Shown one piece after another: positions 49,713 through 61,300 of a DNA stretch of 64,000 nt. Source of the DNA: Paragonimus westermani (lineage: Eukaryota > Platyhelminthes > Trematoda > Plagiorchiida > Troglotrematidae); contig QNGE01000769.1 of the NCBI GenBank assembly GCA_008508345.1, forward strand, positions 124,001 to 188,000. The letters are read 5' to 3'. The position numbers and the translations under genes were made by a program. Below the pieces are notes generated by a model, which was not told the origin of the DNA, made no database searches, and was given only the letters and a program-made list of their open reading frames with translations. Each line of letters begins with the position of its first letter. The first letter of the stretch is position 1.

Positions 49713-52476
49713 GGGAACTCTGAGCATCCATATTTGAATTAAGTTACCCACTTGTCTTACCTTCTCATATGGAATCCACCGAATGATACGGGGGATCGTT
49801 AATTTTGATCCAGACAAATCCCTGATTTGTCTTTTCCAAATTAGGACGATCTATTTAACCGTTTACTGGCGGCATCCTCTTCCAGGCCAACTTTCTGTTT
49901 CCTTTCATTTCACACCTTTTCACCTACAAGATGTATAAATGAAACAGTTACCATCAGTCTATAATCATTCAATTGAATTGAAAATTACATTGATAAGTAG
50001 GCGCAATTACAAATCTCCGTAAGTTAAATGTCTCACATGATGATTCACTAATGCGGCACATTATGTCGCTGTACACACTGTAACAGATAACCACCAAACG
50101 ATGACAAATCAATTACTATCGACTTTTCTGGGTAGCAATGAACACATCTGGTCACTAGACCAACTGGTTGCAAAGTAAAGTCTAGATAACTTGACAAATC
50201 TCATTCAAACAAAAATGTGACAAATAGACTCATACCACGTAAGAAGGATTAAATCTGTGAATTTCCTCCATGAACAATCAGTGCGCAGGTTATCGGAAAG
50301 TGGAAAAATAGATGAAGATAACATAGCGTTACGTTTGCTAATATATAAGCTCATCGATTAAAAACATTTTCTACACAACGGGTTTACTTAGTATCAGATG
50401 CACTGTTGGTAAAAATTCGTCAGCCCGGTCACATGAGATTGTTGTCTAGCATTCCAACTCAATACGAGCCCGAAAGTGACCAGTATTTACGTAAATAAAC
50501 ATTGACAAAATTCCTCATATTTTACCAATATAAACTAAGCCAGGGCCTAAGGTAGGTCACGGAATTATGATGATCGGATTCTGTTACGATCATACACCTT
50601 GTACATTCACAAACGTATATTAGAAAATTTTATCGTTTACTCACTGCTATATCTTCTCCGTCAGTGCACAACAAAGACATTAGATAGACCTTTTGTACGT
50701 TGTTCCGACAAACGTTGAGCGACGCACGTATTACCAACGATGTCAAATATCAGAATCAAATCAAGCCGCTAGAGAAGTGGTACTATTGACATAAATAATA
50801 TAATCGATTGCGAGAAACATACCTCAATCCGTTTGCGATCGTGGGATAAGACACAATGTTTGACCGCAATAGGCCGTCAAAGGTCCAAAAGGCACAAGTA
50901 CAAACGACCGACAGGCAATGACGAACTGACCAAATGCGATTAGATCGGTTTGATATGTCTTCAAATAACTGGCCTTCAGGCAGACCAATTAGCCGTTGAA
51001 AGTTTCATGGCGGACTGTGGGAAGGCCGTATTCACAAGGGTGGGGAAGGTGAGATTGACAGATAACAAGGGGTGTTTGGTCAGGTAAGTGGGGGTTCGAT
51101 GACTGAGAGAGGCGGTCTGGAGGAGTTAGTACTCGTAGGCACGGTTTGTGAGAATAACAATAACAAGAGTGTAGTTCGAAGGGGTCACGAGGAACACTGC
51201 GACAGGGTCAATCGAAGAGAATTTTGACCTCCAAAAATGTCCTACAACTTTAATGTTTCGGTACGTTTTACCGAATGCCGCATGCTTTCCAAGAAAGTAA
51301 GTCTACTCTATCTGTCACAAGAGATAACAGCCCAAACCACAACACTACCTCGCCCACACATTTCCATATGATACTTCTGAGTAGATCATCGTCTGCTATT
51401 TGAGTAATTTGTTTTGTGCTCAGATCACCCACACCTGACCCCTTATATCGAAAGATCTAATACTGATACATTCAGATGTCAACGCAACTCGTTTAAAATC
51501 AACTGAAACTTATCTTGATATCGCCATTGCTTCATACAGAGGATTACTGCTCTCCTAATGCATTGAAGTAATATTGATGAACGTAAGATATTCGGTGGAT
51601 AGAACTGCTTTCTTCTTCATGTTGATATTATTCTATATTTCCAACCAGACAACATCAGTCTGCTTTTGAAGCTGTTGCTCAAATTTTAGTGTCTTTTCCA
51701 TCTTGATCGTTGACAATCAGTCGGGAGGGGGTTCGATCATTATAAAGTGGACATCAATCAAGAGTGGTCGTTGCGTTGACACTCAAATAAAATTTCCAGA
51801 TGAAGCCTTTGAAAACGTGAAGTGTGCTGTTGTTAGAGTTTTCTAGTAATGCGTCTCTGCTACGACAACGACTTGAATCCCGCTCACGTTCTCTGAAAAG
51901 GGCCGACCAGAAGGTCTGTTTAAACGAGAAGTTGTGATACAACTTTCATCTTATATAAACCAAATATCCAATCGCATGTGAGTGTCCCAAAGTACCTCTA
52001 AGTATTTGTACTGATCATGATCAGAAGTCCTAATCAAGTTGAGCCATCAGATAAATTGGTGACTTCCCTGGTGTGATGAAAAGCTTCTAAAAATCTTTTT
52101 ACTTCGGAATCCTCGTCTACTTTATAATTTCGCTCACCTTTCTGTGATCATTACAGATTCTTCGCAGTGCTGTCACTTCTAAAACCGGCGCGTCGGATTT
52201 TCATCGTTTCAGTTGGGCATAGGTGTGAATAGGTGTCTCCTGACACCCGCCACCTTTCAGCATGTGCATGTATTTGAATGGACGACTGATTAATCCGATA
52301 CGAGTTGTTTCTGTACTCGCGATTGACACGGACAAACCAGCCTCATATGGCACCGTACTGTCTCCAGATTTGAACTCAACATCAACGTTCTCATAGGATA
52401 AACTCAAACATAGTGATCCTTTTGATTTTGAACGATAGGGCGGGGTACATATATATTTGTTTTCCAGACTGTACTT

Positions 52477-52680
52477 TTAGCCATTTGTTTTTAAATAGGA
52501 TGAAGCTATAAGACACATGTGTGGGGCGCCCTGTAGTGATTTCATCTTAACATTACTCTCACTGATTAGTCGCGTCCAGGATTTAGATCCGTAGGTGAAA
52601 TAAACAACGGATACGTTCATTTTCAAGTCCACTGTTGCAGAGTAACCCAGGCTTACTTCATTATTCGATAGGCTCGCCAA
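52477..52680 (-). pseudogene. LINE fragment with post-RT motif
   Basis: A 67-codon minus-strand frame contains NEVSLGYSATVDLK and VSVVYFTYGSKSWTRL, matching the VSLxxKGRVY...VRSVLLYGSETWPL block of flatworm LINEs. In an intact element this block comes before the LRMP...GGQxxTW block. Here, on the minus strand, it comes after it (see 52760-53235), so the two pieces are either from different copies or rearranged. Confidence 0.5.
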
Positions 52681-52759
52681 TTACTGGTTACTTACTACAG
52701 TTAAGGTGATGTAAATTGCTCGACATTATTAACGGCTTTGAGCCATACAAGCGGGCACT

Positions 52760-53235
52760 ATGGCTTGAGTTGCTGCATGTCAACGGAGGAGAAGTGTAGT
52801 AGATAAGTACAACCATGAAACTGAGCAAAAACAAAACAAAGGAGACCCAGTAAAAGTAAGCTGCAACGGCACACCCAAGGCTTGTACGGCCCTTCACCAG
52901 GTCATCGCCTTGCCGTTTTGCGGCTTATTCCGAGCGATAACAACAGCACAGAACAGTGTGCGATGCACAGCGGTTCCGTCGGGATACGGCATACGCAAGC
53001 CAACCAGCAAAGACTGTGCATTCTCACCATCTCTGGTGATTTTGCATACTTCACAAACACTCGACGAATTAGTCTCGTTACCCACACAGTCGGTCCATTT
53101 GATACGGGCCAACCGTCGACAGTCGAATAACAAAATATTGTGCCCTTTCCGGAAACACAAAAACTGAGCTGACATATGAATTTTAAGCTCTGTGGTCAAC
53201 CTCTCGAATGTCGCAGCGTTACCAGATGTGACCAT
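52760..53235 (-). pseudogene. LINE polyprotein C-terminal fragment
   Basis: The minus-strand frame contains NILLFDCRRLARIKWTDCVG (compare LLVFDHRCLRSIARIWWE), then LLVGLRMPYPDGTAVHRTLF (compare GHVLRMPxxRLPRRALF) and QNGKAMTWMKGRTSLGCAV (compare RGGQxMTWxKGMKxLTxxL). The order and spacing suit the tail of a LINE polyprotein. The frame stays open for 113 codons, but the sequence is strongly diverged from the fragment at 34 kb. It is antisense to the iRhom gene. Confidence 0.6.
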
Positions 53236-53480
53236 AAATAATGAATGGTTGACATGCCTTCGACATCCTTATGAACACCCCACCAGGAATAATGCAAGCA
53301 GGTGAAACCCTCCAAAATCTGCATCACCAAAGACTGTGTGAGTGTTAGCCCAATATTGTAACATTTTAGAGTTTGAAGTTGCAAATTACGAACCACAGAG
53401 ACCGATCACATCGTCCAAACAGCTCAAGATGGCCTGAAAAGCTAAACAGAGCAAAGTGGTTGTTGAAAATTCCTAACTTC

Positions 53481-53815
53481 CGGAACGAAAGCAAGAGTCG
53501 GTCTTTGTGGCACAAAGCAAATCTCAGTTTTCTGAGTTTCTATTGGTTATTTTATAGACAAGACGCATCAGTAAAATGAAGGATTACAATTGGTGTTGAC
53601 GCTTCCGCTTTCTCATTGGTCGGCTCGACTCCGCTTGTAGCTCGTTTGTTTTAGCGCGTTATAAAAAAAATCCGACGCTGGAGCAGGTTGCCACTCTGAT
53701 TGATCTCCACGCCGACATACCAGTCCGTTCACATTGCCGACAGTGGCTGGCCGTAGCCTTCTGCGAATCACTGGTTGACATCGTATCGATGCGTTTGCCC
53801 AATCCAATCCTATTA
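53481..53815 (+). repeat. Dispersed repeat R1, copy 2
   Basis: This copy matches 32850-33220 in the same orientation, including TATAGACAAGACGCATCAGT and GGCCGTAGCCTTCTGCGA. It lacks an internal block of about 40 bases present in copy 1. Several ATTGG motifs are present (near 53542, 53588 and 53615). Both copies lie within about 1.2 kb of a fragment of the same general LINE type, although the LINE orientation relative to R1 differs. Confidence 0.75.
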
Positions 53816-54149
53816 CAGTGGTTAGTCTGCTACCTGATGTAAATTCCACTATGAGTGCACCTTCAACAATATCATCCATCACATAGCTGATGTGGAAGAA
53901 CGGCTAGGACATTTCTGTCGAAATTCATTTGGCTTGAGGAAAACTCGGGATAGCTGAACGCAAACGGCCATTCCGCAATCAGGGCAGACCTATAAATTAA
54001 AAAAGCTGGCAAAATTCACCAGGGCCCCTCTTCATTAGTGACGGCCCTGAAAAGTATGTTGAGCAACCGAAACAACGGAAATTCTTAGGTCCAAAATTAC
54101 CATGATGGCTCACTGAGAAAAGAGATGTCGATGATCCAGAGCTCGTCGC

Positions 54150-54340
54150 ATAATCAGAATATAATCCACACACATGCGACCAACCGGAAACCCGCCTGTT
54201 CTCCTTATACTTGATTGGTCATATTATAAGACCCAAGAACATTTTGAATGCGATGGAGAGAAAGTCAACGGATCTATGATTATCACGTTATATTCCAACA
54301 TCATCTTTAGAAACGGGAATAACTCTTGGTAGACCACGAC
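54150..54340 (+). pseudogene. Possible LINE-like fragment
   Basis: A plus-strand reading gives LIGHIIRPKNILNAMERKS, reminiscent of the LGHVLRxPxNxxxxxAL step in LINE tails. A further 61-codon frame at 54536-54721 includes KLEGIRPRGVPVRL (compare GKRxRGRPxxTW). No reverse transcriptase core is seen. This is weak evidence. Confidence 0.28.
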
Positions 54341-54926
54341 CGCGATGTCATTTATCGGTTTCTAATAAGAGAAAAACGAGTGTGGTTAATCCACAGAATC
54401 TGATGATTTGAAAGGAGGAGTCCAAATTGGCACACTGCAGGTTTTATTGCCTGAAGAATTTTGGTGAATCTCTTCCAGCACAGACTGCAGTGTCGATGAA
54501 TATACGGCAGAATCAAGCAATGTCAGCGAAAAAATATGCCAAATCACACGGCTGGCGGCATCCAATTCGGATTAGCCTGTCACAGTGACCAAAACCAAAA
54601 GAATCCTGTGCTTAACCATCACCACACACCATATATCCAGTGTAAACTCGAAGGAATAAGACCGAGAGGTGTGCCAGTGAGGCTTTTATGTCCAACCGGC
54701 AAATGCTGGTTAGCCAGTTGATTGGCATATTAGGGAAAGGAAACTCACCTCTCGAAAACCAAACAGAGAGAGACTGCAATCACAAGATCTAAACTAGGAA
54801 GGAAGAGTTGTGAAGTGTAATACAAGAAGCACTAAAGTATAGGAGTGCAGGCTAGTGTATCCCAGAGAAGTTGAGGGTGAAAAACAAAGTTCACAATGTA
54901 CTACGAAAAGCCAGACAGATCATTCA

Positions 54927-55385
54927 TCATACAATACACCAACAAAGCCGAAGAAAGGAATGCATAGAAGACCGTAGACACCCAAGTTTCTGAAAAGAGG
55001 AGCGGATTAATTGCCAACGGCCAGGCCGTTGGCCGATGCAGTCGTTAACAGGAGTTGAATGGATATGCTTATATGACCTACCTGACCCTAACGTACTTGT
55101 CGACTCTTCATTGACGGTGCAATGAGTACGTTGGTGACCTACTAATCCCAATCGGCCAGCACATTCGAGGCCGCACACATCGCAACGCCATATAGTCACG
55201 TCACCACGACCTATGGCACCGATGGTTCCCTTGCGTACTGCGCGCTTCCGTTCTCGGTCGCGTAATAACTGCTCGGTGAAGTTTCGGACGCTCGCTCGGG
55301 CCGTATTCTTCCACGCCGTGCGGTCCAACGCCAAGTCTTCCCAACATCTAAAATCAATGTTACTACGTGAAAGACTTACCTGCAC
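54927..55385 (-). pseudogene. LINE C-terminal zinc-finger region
   Basis: The 152-codon frame has WEDLALDRTAWKNTARAS followed by a basic helix rich in Arg, Glu and Lys. Then comes one C2H2-type finger, WRCDVCGLECAGRLGLVGHQ followed by RTHC (Cys-X2-Cys...His-X3-His). Flatworm LINEs of this type commonly end with such a finger, thought to bind RNA or DNA. The frame is separated from the RT frame by a disrupted stretch (55386-55585), where the usual HLxRMPDxRLP region should be. Confidence 0.75.
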
Positions 55386-55585
55386 AACATTGTGGGATCT
55401 TCGCTCTGGACCACCAGGATTTCGCTTCAGCGTTTCGCTTGTCCGTACAATGGCTGCTTTCTGAAATGGTCATCTTACATCCAACGGACATGACCGAGCC
55501 AACGGAGCTGATCAAGCATCAGCATGGCGTCCATCCCGTCCATGTCCGCTGGTCACAGTGACTTGGTGTTCGGAACCATGTCCGA

Positions 55586-56498
55586 TCATCGAATACACAA
55601 GATACGCCCCAGACACAGCACATGGAAGCGGCTCAGATAGTTCACGTTCCGCTGGTACAACGTCCACCTCTCACTGCCATACAGCAGTATGGGCAGCACC
55701 ATTGAGCGGTAAACACATACCTTGGTGACCATCTTCAGGCTATGATTCTTCCAGGCACGCCTTTCAAAACGTCCGAAAGCAGCACTAGCCTTCGCCACAC
55801 GCGCTCTCAGCTCACAGTCCACGGACAAATCTGTCGGCAAGTCGCTACCCAAGTAACACAAATCCCCGCAGCTATCCACAATGTTCCCATCGATGCAGAT
55901 GTGGGATGGAGGTACACAAGCAGCACCTCGACCACGAGAAGACTGAAAGAAGGAAAACGTCTTACCTGTGTTGATGTCCAATCCAAATATGAAGGCTGTA
56001 GCCAGACGTTGCAGTTCTTCTTCACTTTGTGCCAGCAATGCGCTATCATCTGAGAACAGAAGCATGCGCATCGTTGAGGTCTGTAGCCGGGTTGAGCAGC
56101 CGAAACATTGGATATTCAACAGCCGTCCGTCCGGTACTCTACCTCAACACCATCCTCTCCAAAGTTTTGAAAATCAACTGTTACCATGGCAATCAAATAT
56201 AAGCTATATAGGGCCGGGGCTAGAACACAACCCTGCTTCACGCCAGTGTCAATATCAAAATCATCAGAGGTCGATCCACACGATTACACCTTCGCCTTCA
56301 TGCCCGCATGCAACAATTTAACCATATTAACGAACTTACCTGGACATCCAAACTTACCAAGCACCGTCCACAGCACCTCGCGGCTCACGGAACCGAAGAC
56401 CTTGGTGAAGTTTACGAACAGGGCATACAGGGGCTGGTTCGGTTCCCGGCATTTCTCCTGAAGCTATCGAGCAGCAAACAGCAGGTCGATCGTACCAC
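55586..56498 (-). pseudogene. LINE reverse transcriptase (catalytic motif A mutated)
   Basis: Motif A reads ALFVNFTKVFGSVS. The catalytic Asp of FVDF is Asn (codon at 56410-56412) and the following AFDSV is VFGSV. Motif B is GVKQGCVLAPALYSLYL in a different frame from the 177-codon frame 56119-55586. That frame carries motif C LLFSDDSALLAQS (Asp pair at 56045-56050), FIFGLDINTGKT, CYLGSDL, and the tail motif VLPILLYGSERWTLYQRN. A stop lies where the left-edge copy has AARQL, and the frame breaks between motifs B and C. It is inactive on two counts. Confidence 0.85.
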
Positions 56499-58187
56499 AC
56501 ACACAAACAATGAGAGTGTTCACCTAACACTGCAGTTTTAGGCTGACTACCATGTCGTTCTGTTTGCGTGGAAGTGGTTGTCACATGGGAACTGAAGTGT
56601 ACTCGGTAAACTGAGGCAGTCATTTCCTGTTGGCGACGTAAGTGACTATGAAGACAACGGCCGTGTTGGTTTCCTACCTAGATGTCATCACATGGCGCGC
56701 GATCTAAGTTGCTGGCGGCTTATTTTGCATTGGTTGCGTGACCGGTTACTGGAGCTTGTTACATCCCACCTTCAACTCAAGCTGGCCATTCGATTGCACA
56801 ACTGGCGTTTCGTTGTCCCTTTTGTGGTCCGGCAACCGCACTGAAACTGGCAAATATATGGAGGCTCTGGCCCATGGAGATGAAAACAAGCTTACTGACG
56901 GGATTAGGTTAGCATGTATTTATTTATTTCATAGTTTAAATGATGAACAAGATGGATAAGCAATGGAAAATTACACAGTCAGTTTGATTAGCACAGATTT
57001 CATCACTGAGCGAGTCTGTCCTGTTCCCAGTAACAGTCATTAATCACCCTTGCCAATTATTAACAGTTTCAGCAACTGAAACATTAGTGAAATATCCGTT
57101 ACCTGAGGCTTGTACTTTATCGAGAAACAGTGCTGTATAGCAGTTAGTTCTCACACTACGCAATTACATAGTAGGAATTTTGGTGTCAATCCATCTCAAA
57201 AACAGTGTATTGGGATGGAATCTAGGATAGCAGTATAAAATGGAAAACTGTTGGCTATTTCAGATGAAGTATATTGTGTAAATACAGTATGGAGGAAATT
57301 CGGCCAAGTCAAGGAGACTTATAAGTTCGCTGATTGATTAAGTCTGCCTGTCCACAGCAGTTGTGATTAAACTTACCTTGCTAATACAGCGTCTCCTTCA
57401 TACTTCGGTGATGCACCAAAAAAGAGGAGAGACCGTAACAAATCTTTCAATCAACTCTGCTCGTAGCTGATTGATAGGATTGTTCAAAATGCCTTTTGAG
57501 GGAAAACAGAAATCATGTTCTGTCAACGCATTTAAAACGCATTCAACTTTGTCTAGGTGTTTGAATCGTCAGGCACGCACTGGGTTTAAGATGGTTTGCA
57601 CAGTGCCTTTAGACAGTACTCACATATTTTCAATCACCACAGGCAGTCACAATTGACTCACGCTCACAGAAGATCCGCCAAACGGCGCCATAGCTTATAA
57701 CGAAGGGTTCGAATGAAACGTCACGATTATGGTAAATTAATTTGCAAATGCATATTAGACCTTCAGGTTCATTGGTTTTCCGACTTGATTAAAGAAATTA
57801 AATGCATATAATCATATGTAACTTAAGGATACTCTATTCGCACATAATGTGCCCACCTAACCTGTCACATGTATGTCGTCGGGCGTTGGTTAGTTTTCAC
57901 TCCCTAAAATTATATTTGGTGTCCAACAGAAATGTTTCCTATTGGCTTTCTCAAACTTACAGTGATCACCTAGGGGTGATTCAACCAACTTAGCACAAGA
58001 AACCAACCCGAAAACCTCTCCCTTTAAGCAAGATTAGCTTCATTGTGTTCCGGATTATATCTCAAGGTGTACATTGTGTAGGTTTGGATACATTCAGGTT
58101 TACCATTAATGTTATATTCTCATTACCATCAAACAAATTGTATGTGCGTGCCCAATACAACCTGTATTTCTGACCCATTCATTGAAG

Positions 58188-58367
58188 ATTTGCGAGGAAA
58201 CCAGCTTCATTCGACCCAGTCGTCTGGAGTCCATTCGACATATGCAGTGTCAGGTAACTGCCCATCCTTGTTGTGTGGGTCTTCGTGGAGAATGTATGAT
58301 GACGACAGAAACGCATTGCAAGCGTATCCGAGGTCATTATAACCCCCAAGCAGCAATATGTTCACAA
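58188..58367 (+). CDS. RHBDF: iRhom exon: distal iRhom homology domain
   Basis: Exactly 60 codons, phase 0 at both ends. The acceptor ends in TTGAAG and the donor CAA|GTAAGT is consensus. The exon begins with IC, completing TKWP|IC, and continues through HMQCQVTAHPCCVGLRGEC, METHCK-like TTETHCKRIRGHYNPQAAIC and SQ. Vertebrate iRhoms have HMDCVITGRPCCIGTKGRC, EYCDFMRGYFHEEATLC and SQ at the same places. All seven cysteines are conserved. This lumenal domain is thought to mediate client recognition in iRhoms. The exon pair 49177/58188 spans an 8.65-kb intron, so homology rather than proximity supports the join. Confidence 0.95.
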
Positions 58368-61300
58368 GTAAGTCGAATGTTGAATCGCAGGATTTCTATC
58401 CTTTTATCTACCCTACTCATTAACATCTATGTGAGTGAAAGTGAACGGTGTTGTTGCCTACCCACAGAATCTCAACGATGATTCAGTGCAGGAAAAATCA
58501 CACGTAACTGGCTGGCACATGCAACCACTTGGAATTGCGTTATATTACCATATAATGTGTCATTAACCATTTCGAACATGTCCTTTCGGTTAACGTGTTT
58601 ATAAGAAACTTTTCACAGTCAACTTAGGGCTTAACGTAGAAAAGCACACGGAGTAATCTGTCAACGCGGAAATTTTGTACAACTACGAATGACGAGTTAA
58701 AATCTCTATCAAGCTGATCAAGATATTCGAATGGACAATTTAGGTAGAGGCGTATATTGAAATATGTGGTCCCCCATGTTAATATCGTTTTTCTAAAGAT
58801 TTTAAGGTTATTCGGAATTTTTATGCATGCACTTATAGGTACTTTTCAAACAAAACCATCCCACTCAAGCCTATAATCAATTGGTTAAACTGGACGTAGT
58901 TTTCGAAACACTATGCTATAACATTTGGTTTCTTAGTGTTGTTTCCGGTTCGTTTGATTGTAATAAGGCACATCTTTTGTGAACTTGTAAGGAAGTGCGT
59001 GATCAAACCTTTGTCTTATTTTGTCCGGTCATTTTTTGAATGTAAACACGGTTCTACCTAGTATAGAGGGTATTTTTGAACTAGTCATCAGTTCGTCCTG
59101 CGATCGAATAGTGAGTGTTGAGACTCAATAACAAATCAGCATCACCGATAGCATTATCTTGATGGTTCACATTGATAAGTAGCTGATACACAATCACACG
59201 AATAGGAAAATCCATTATTTCAATATAAACGCAGATGGAGTAGTGAAACCCAATTTCGTAAGTCCTTATGTACAAAGTCAGATGGTAAGCATCAATTGGC
59301 CTACGTCTTGCAGGCAAACAACAGCTACAAATGAGAGTGAGGCGGTATCGACAAAGTAGTCTCCGGTCTCAAAAACAAACACGACATGGCTATTTTGAAG
59401 GCTGCGCAAGCGAATGTTAGAACAAAGTGAGCAGCTGACATACACCACAGTCTAATTGAAAGAGTCTGCACGATTAGTTTCATACGAAGCGTTAAACAGT
59501 AGCTAGTGTAGGGAGTGAAAACTGACCCCCAGGAAATAATGAAATTGTGTATGGATGTGTAGTATAGTGGTAGATAGATGGGGTATTAGAGTACAGTCTA
59601 CCTACACACTGTTCCATTCAGAAAGTGAGTTGTTGAAGCAAAATTATGGATAGCTACTTCTGTTTAGTTGGATCTAAGTAGCACTGCACGACCCGAGAAT
59701 CTAACCTATTGCCTGTTAGTAAACATATGAACGATGTTCTCAACACATATCCCAACCAATGGAATTTAAGACTGTTTGTTAGTTTGCATGCGAAGACAGA
59801 TAGCTGGTGAATTTCAGTCCTTGAGAAAAGAAAATACATCGCTAATGGAAGCGAACGTGAATCCCTTTTCCGGGTACATACCACGTGAGTTGACAAGTAG
59901 TAGGAGATTTGTGTTGTGAGTCGAGCACCACTCAAAATTGACCGCAGTTGCCATATTTCCATAGACCTCACAGCTTTTCCTTTCGAAAAGAAGCATCATA
60001 CACAACTTTCGCTCTTATGGCTGACCGTTTACATATGATAATTCGGTCGTGCCTAGTATGAGATTAATGGCACAGCAGTGAACATGACTGTATCACGGAA
60101 ACCTAGCTGGGGCTCTATCCCAGGCTGCGCCGCGGGTATGCACTACTGATGAAACGTAACAAAAGCAAGACTCGTGTACATTGCTTATCGAATACTTATT
60201 TTGAGTTGCTTAAAATCTGTTGCACACAACTTACGGTTTGATAGGAAATGTTCAATTCTTAGTACTATTCAGACATAAAGGAAACTTCACATACTTCAAG
60301 AGCATTAAAAGCAATCCGGATGGTAGACAATTGTGCGGTGTGACCAACTTTGCCCTCAAGGATATCCGTGTGGGAGTTTTCACGTAGAAGATAGATTATT
60401 AGATCAGGAGTACATACAAAGTGGGGGAATGAGTTTAGAAAATCTCAGACCAGGCAGCCGCAGATTGTGTCTAAAATTCTTGTCAAACATTAATGTAACA
60501 GCCGGGTGAATAGCGCCCCTTTATCTTTGGTTTTAATGAGAGTCTTGAGTAGTCTACTTTCAATATAGACATTTCAAGGCTTGCGCTTTTAATCATTAGA
60601 CACGCTTGATGTTTTCCCGGGAAGTGCCCCCCCTAGTCCAATTGGTTGACTGGGTAACGGAGAAGCGAAATGACAGACACAACCTACCATCAGTTTTTAA
60701 AACAGTAGTCGAAACATCAGCAAGCAGCTCCACCTCTCGTTGGCAAACTTGAAATTGTTTCCTAATACTTGAGTATCAAGCACTTAAGTATCAAATTAAC
60801 CGACTTCGTCAGAGACTGTACATAATCATCCCTAATTCTAAATTTTCAATGATAAGTGTAATCGACGGCACGGTGTAATATCGGAACGTTTAAAAACACA
60901 TTTATAGGCAGCAATTTCAATTGTCACGCTTGGCACAATATTTTGCCAATGAATGGCAAACAGCTTGCCAAATATCAGAAAATTTTGGCACGTTGAATGT
61001 GCCAGGTAGCTTTCTATGTAGAAATTTTAGGGTATTACTTAAGTGGTCTGTTGTGCTTGTCTTGATTGTCGCACATGTATTCTACCTCTAAACGTTGAAC
61101 ACTTTATGAGGTAAGAAGCACCCGTTCAATTTGATTCGGGTTGAAGTTTTAGTAACTGTCCTCTTCGCCAGTGGGTACAGCCCTCAAATGTGGACATCAC
61201 GTTTTGTGGTGAAAGTGTCAGTTGCTTCCTCTAAAGAATGTGCGGTCAGATCGTGCGTTTTCACACAACTAGCCAGCCTCCAGCTTTGTTTCTAGCCTAG

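Larger units (their letters stand above)
54927..56498 (-). mobile_element. LINE, 5'-truncated copy of the left-edge family
   Basis: This minus-strand element starts within the reverse transcriptase (homology to the left-edge copy ends abruptly near 56498) and runs to a C-terminal zinc-finger region ending at 54927. A loss of the 5' end is the usual outcome of incomplete target-primed reverse transcription. It lies antisense inside an iRhom intron. Its left-edge relative spans 1 to about 640 in the equivalent region, so the two copies are about 55 kb apart in the same orientation. Confidence 0.88.
49535..58187. other. Intron of the iRhom gene (8.65 kb), repeat-rich
   Basis: The intron starts GTATGC and ends CATTCATTGAAG, with both flanking exons in phase 0. 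It contains a tRNA-like relic, rearranged LINE fragments at 52.5-53.2 kb, dispersed repeat R1 copy 2, a faint LINE-like segment near 54.2 kb, and the antisense truncated LINE at 54.9-56.5 kb. Stretches without any recognisable feature are about 49720-52470 and 56500-58180. Confidence 0.75.

Noticed and set aside
49267..49731. 154-codon minus-strand frame
   Set aside because: Antisense shadow of the iRhom exon and the adjoining tRNA-like relic; no motifs of its own.
52011..52024. 14-bp palindrome CTGATCATGATCAG
   Set aside because: Short palindromes of this length can occur by chance in 64 kb; no context supports a role.
55968..56541. Plus-strand frames of 77-117 codons
   Set aside because: Antisense shadows of the LINE reverse transcriptase.
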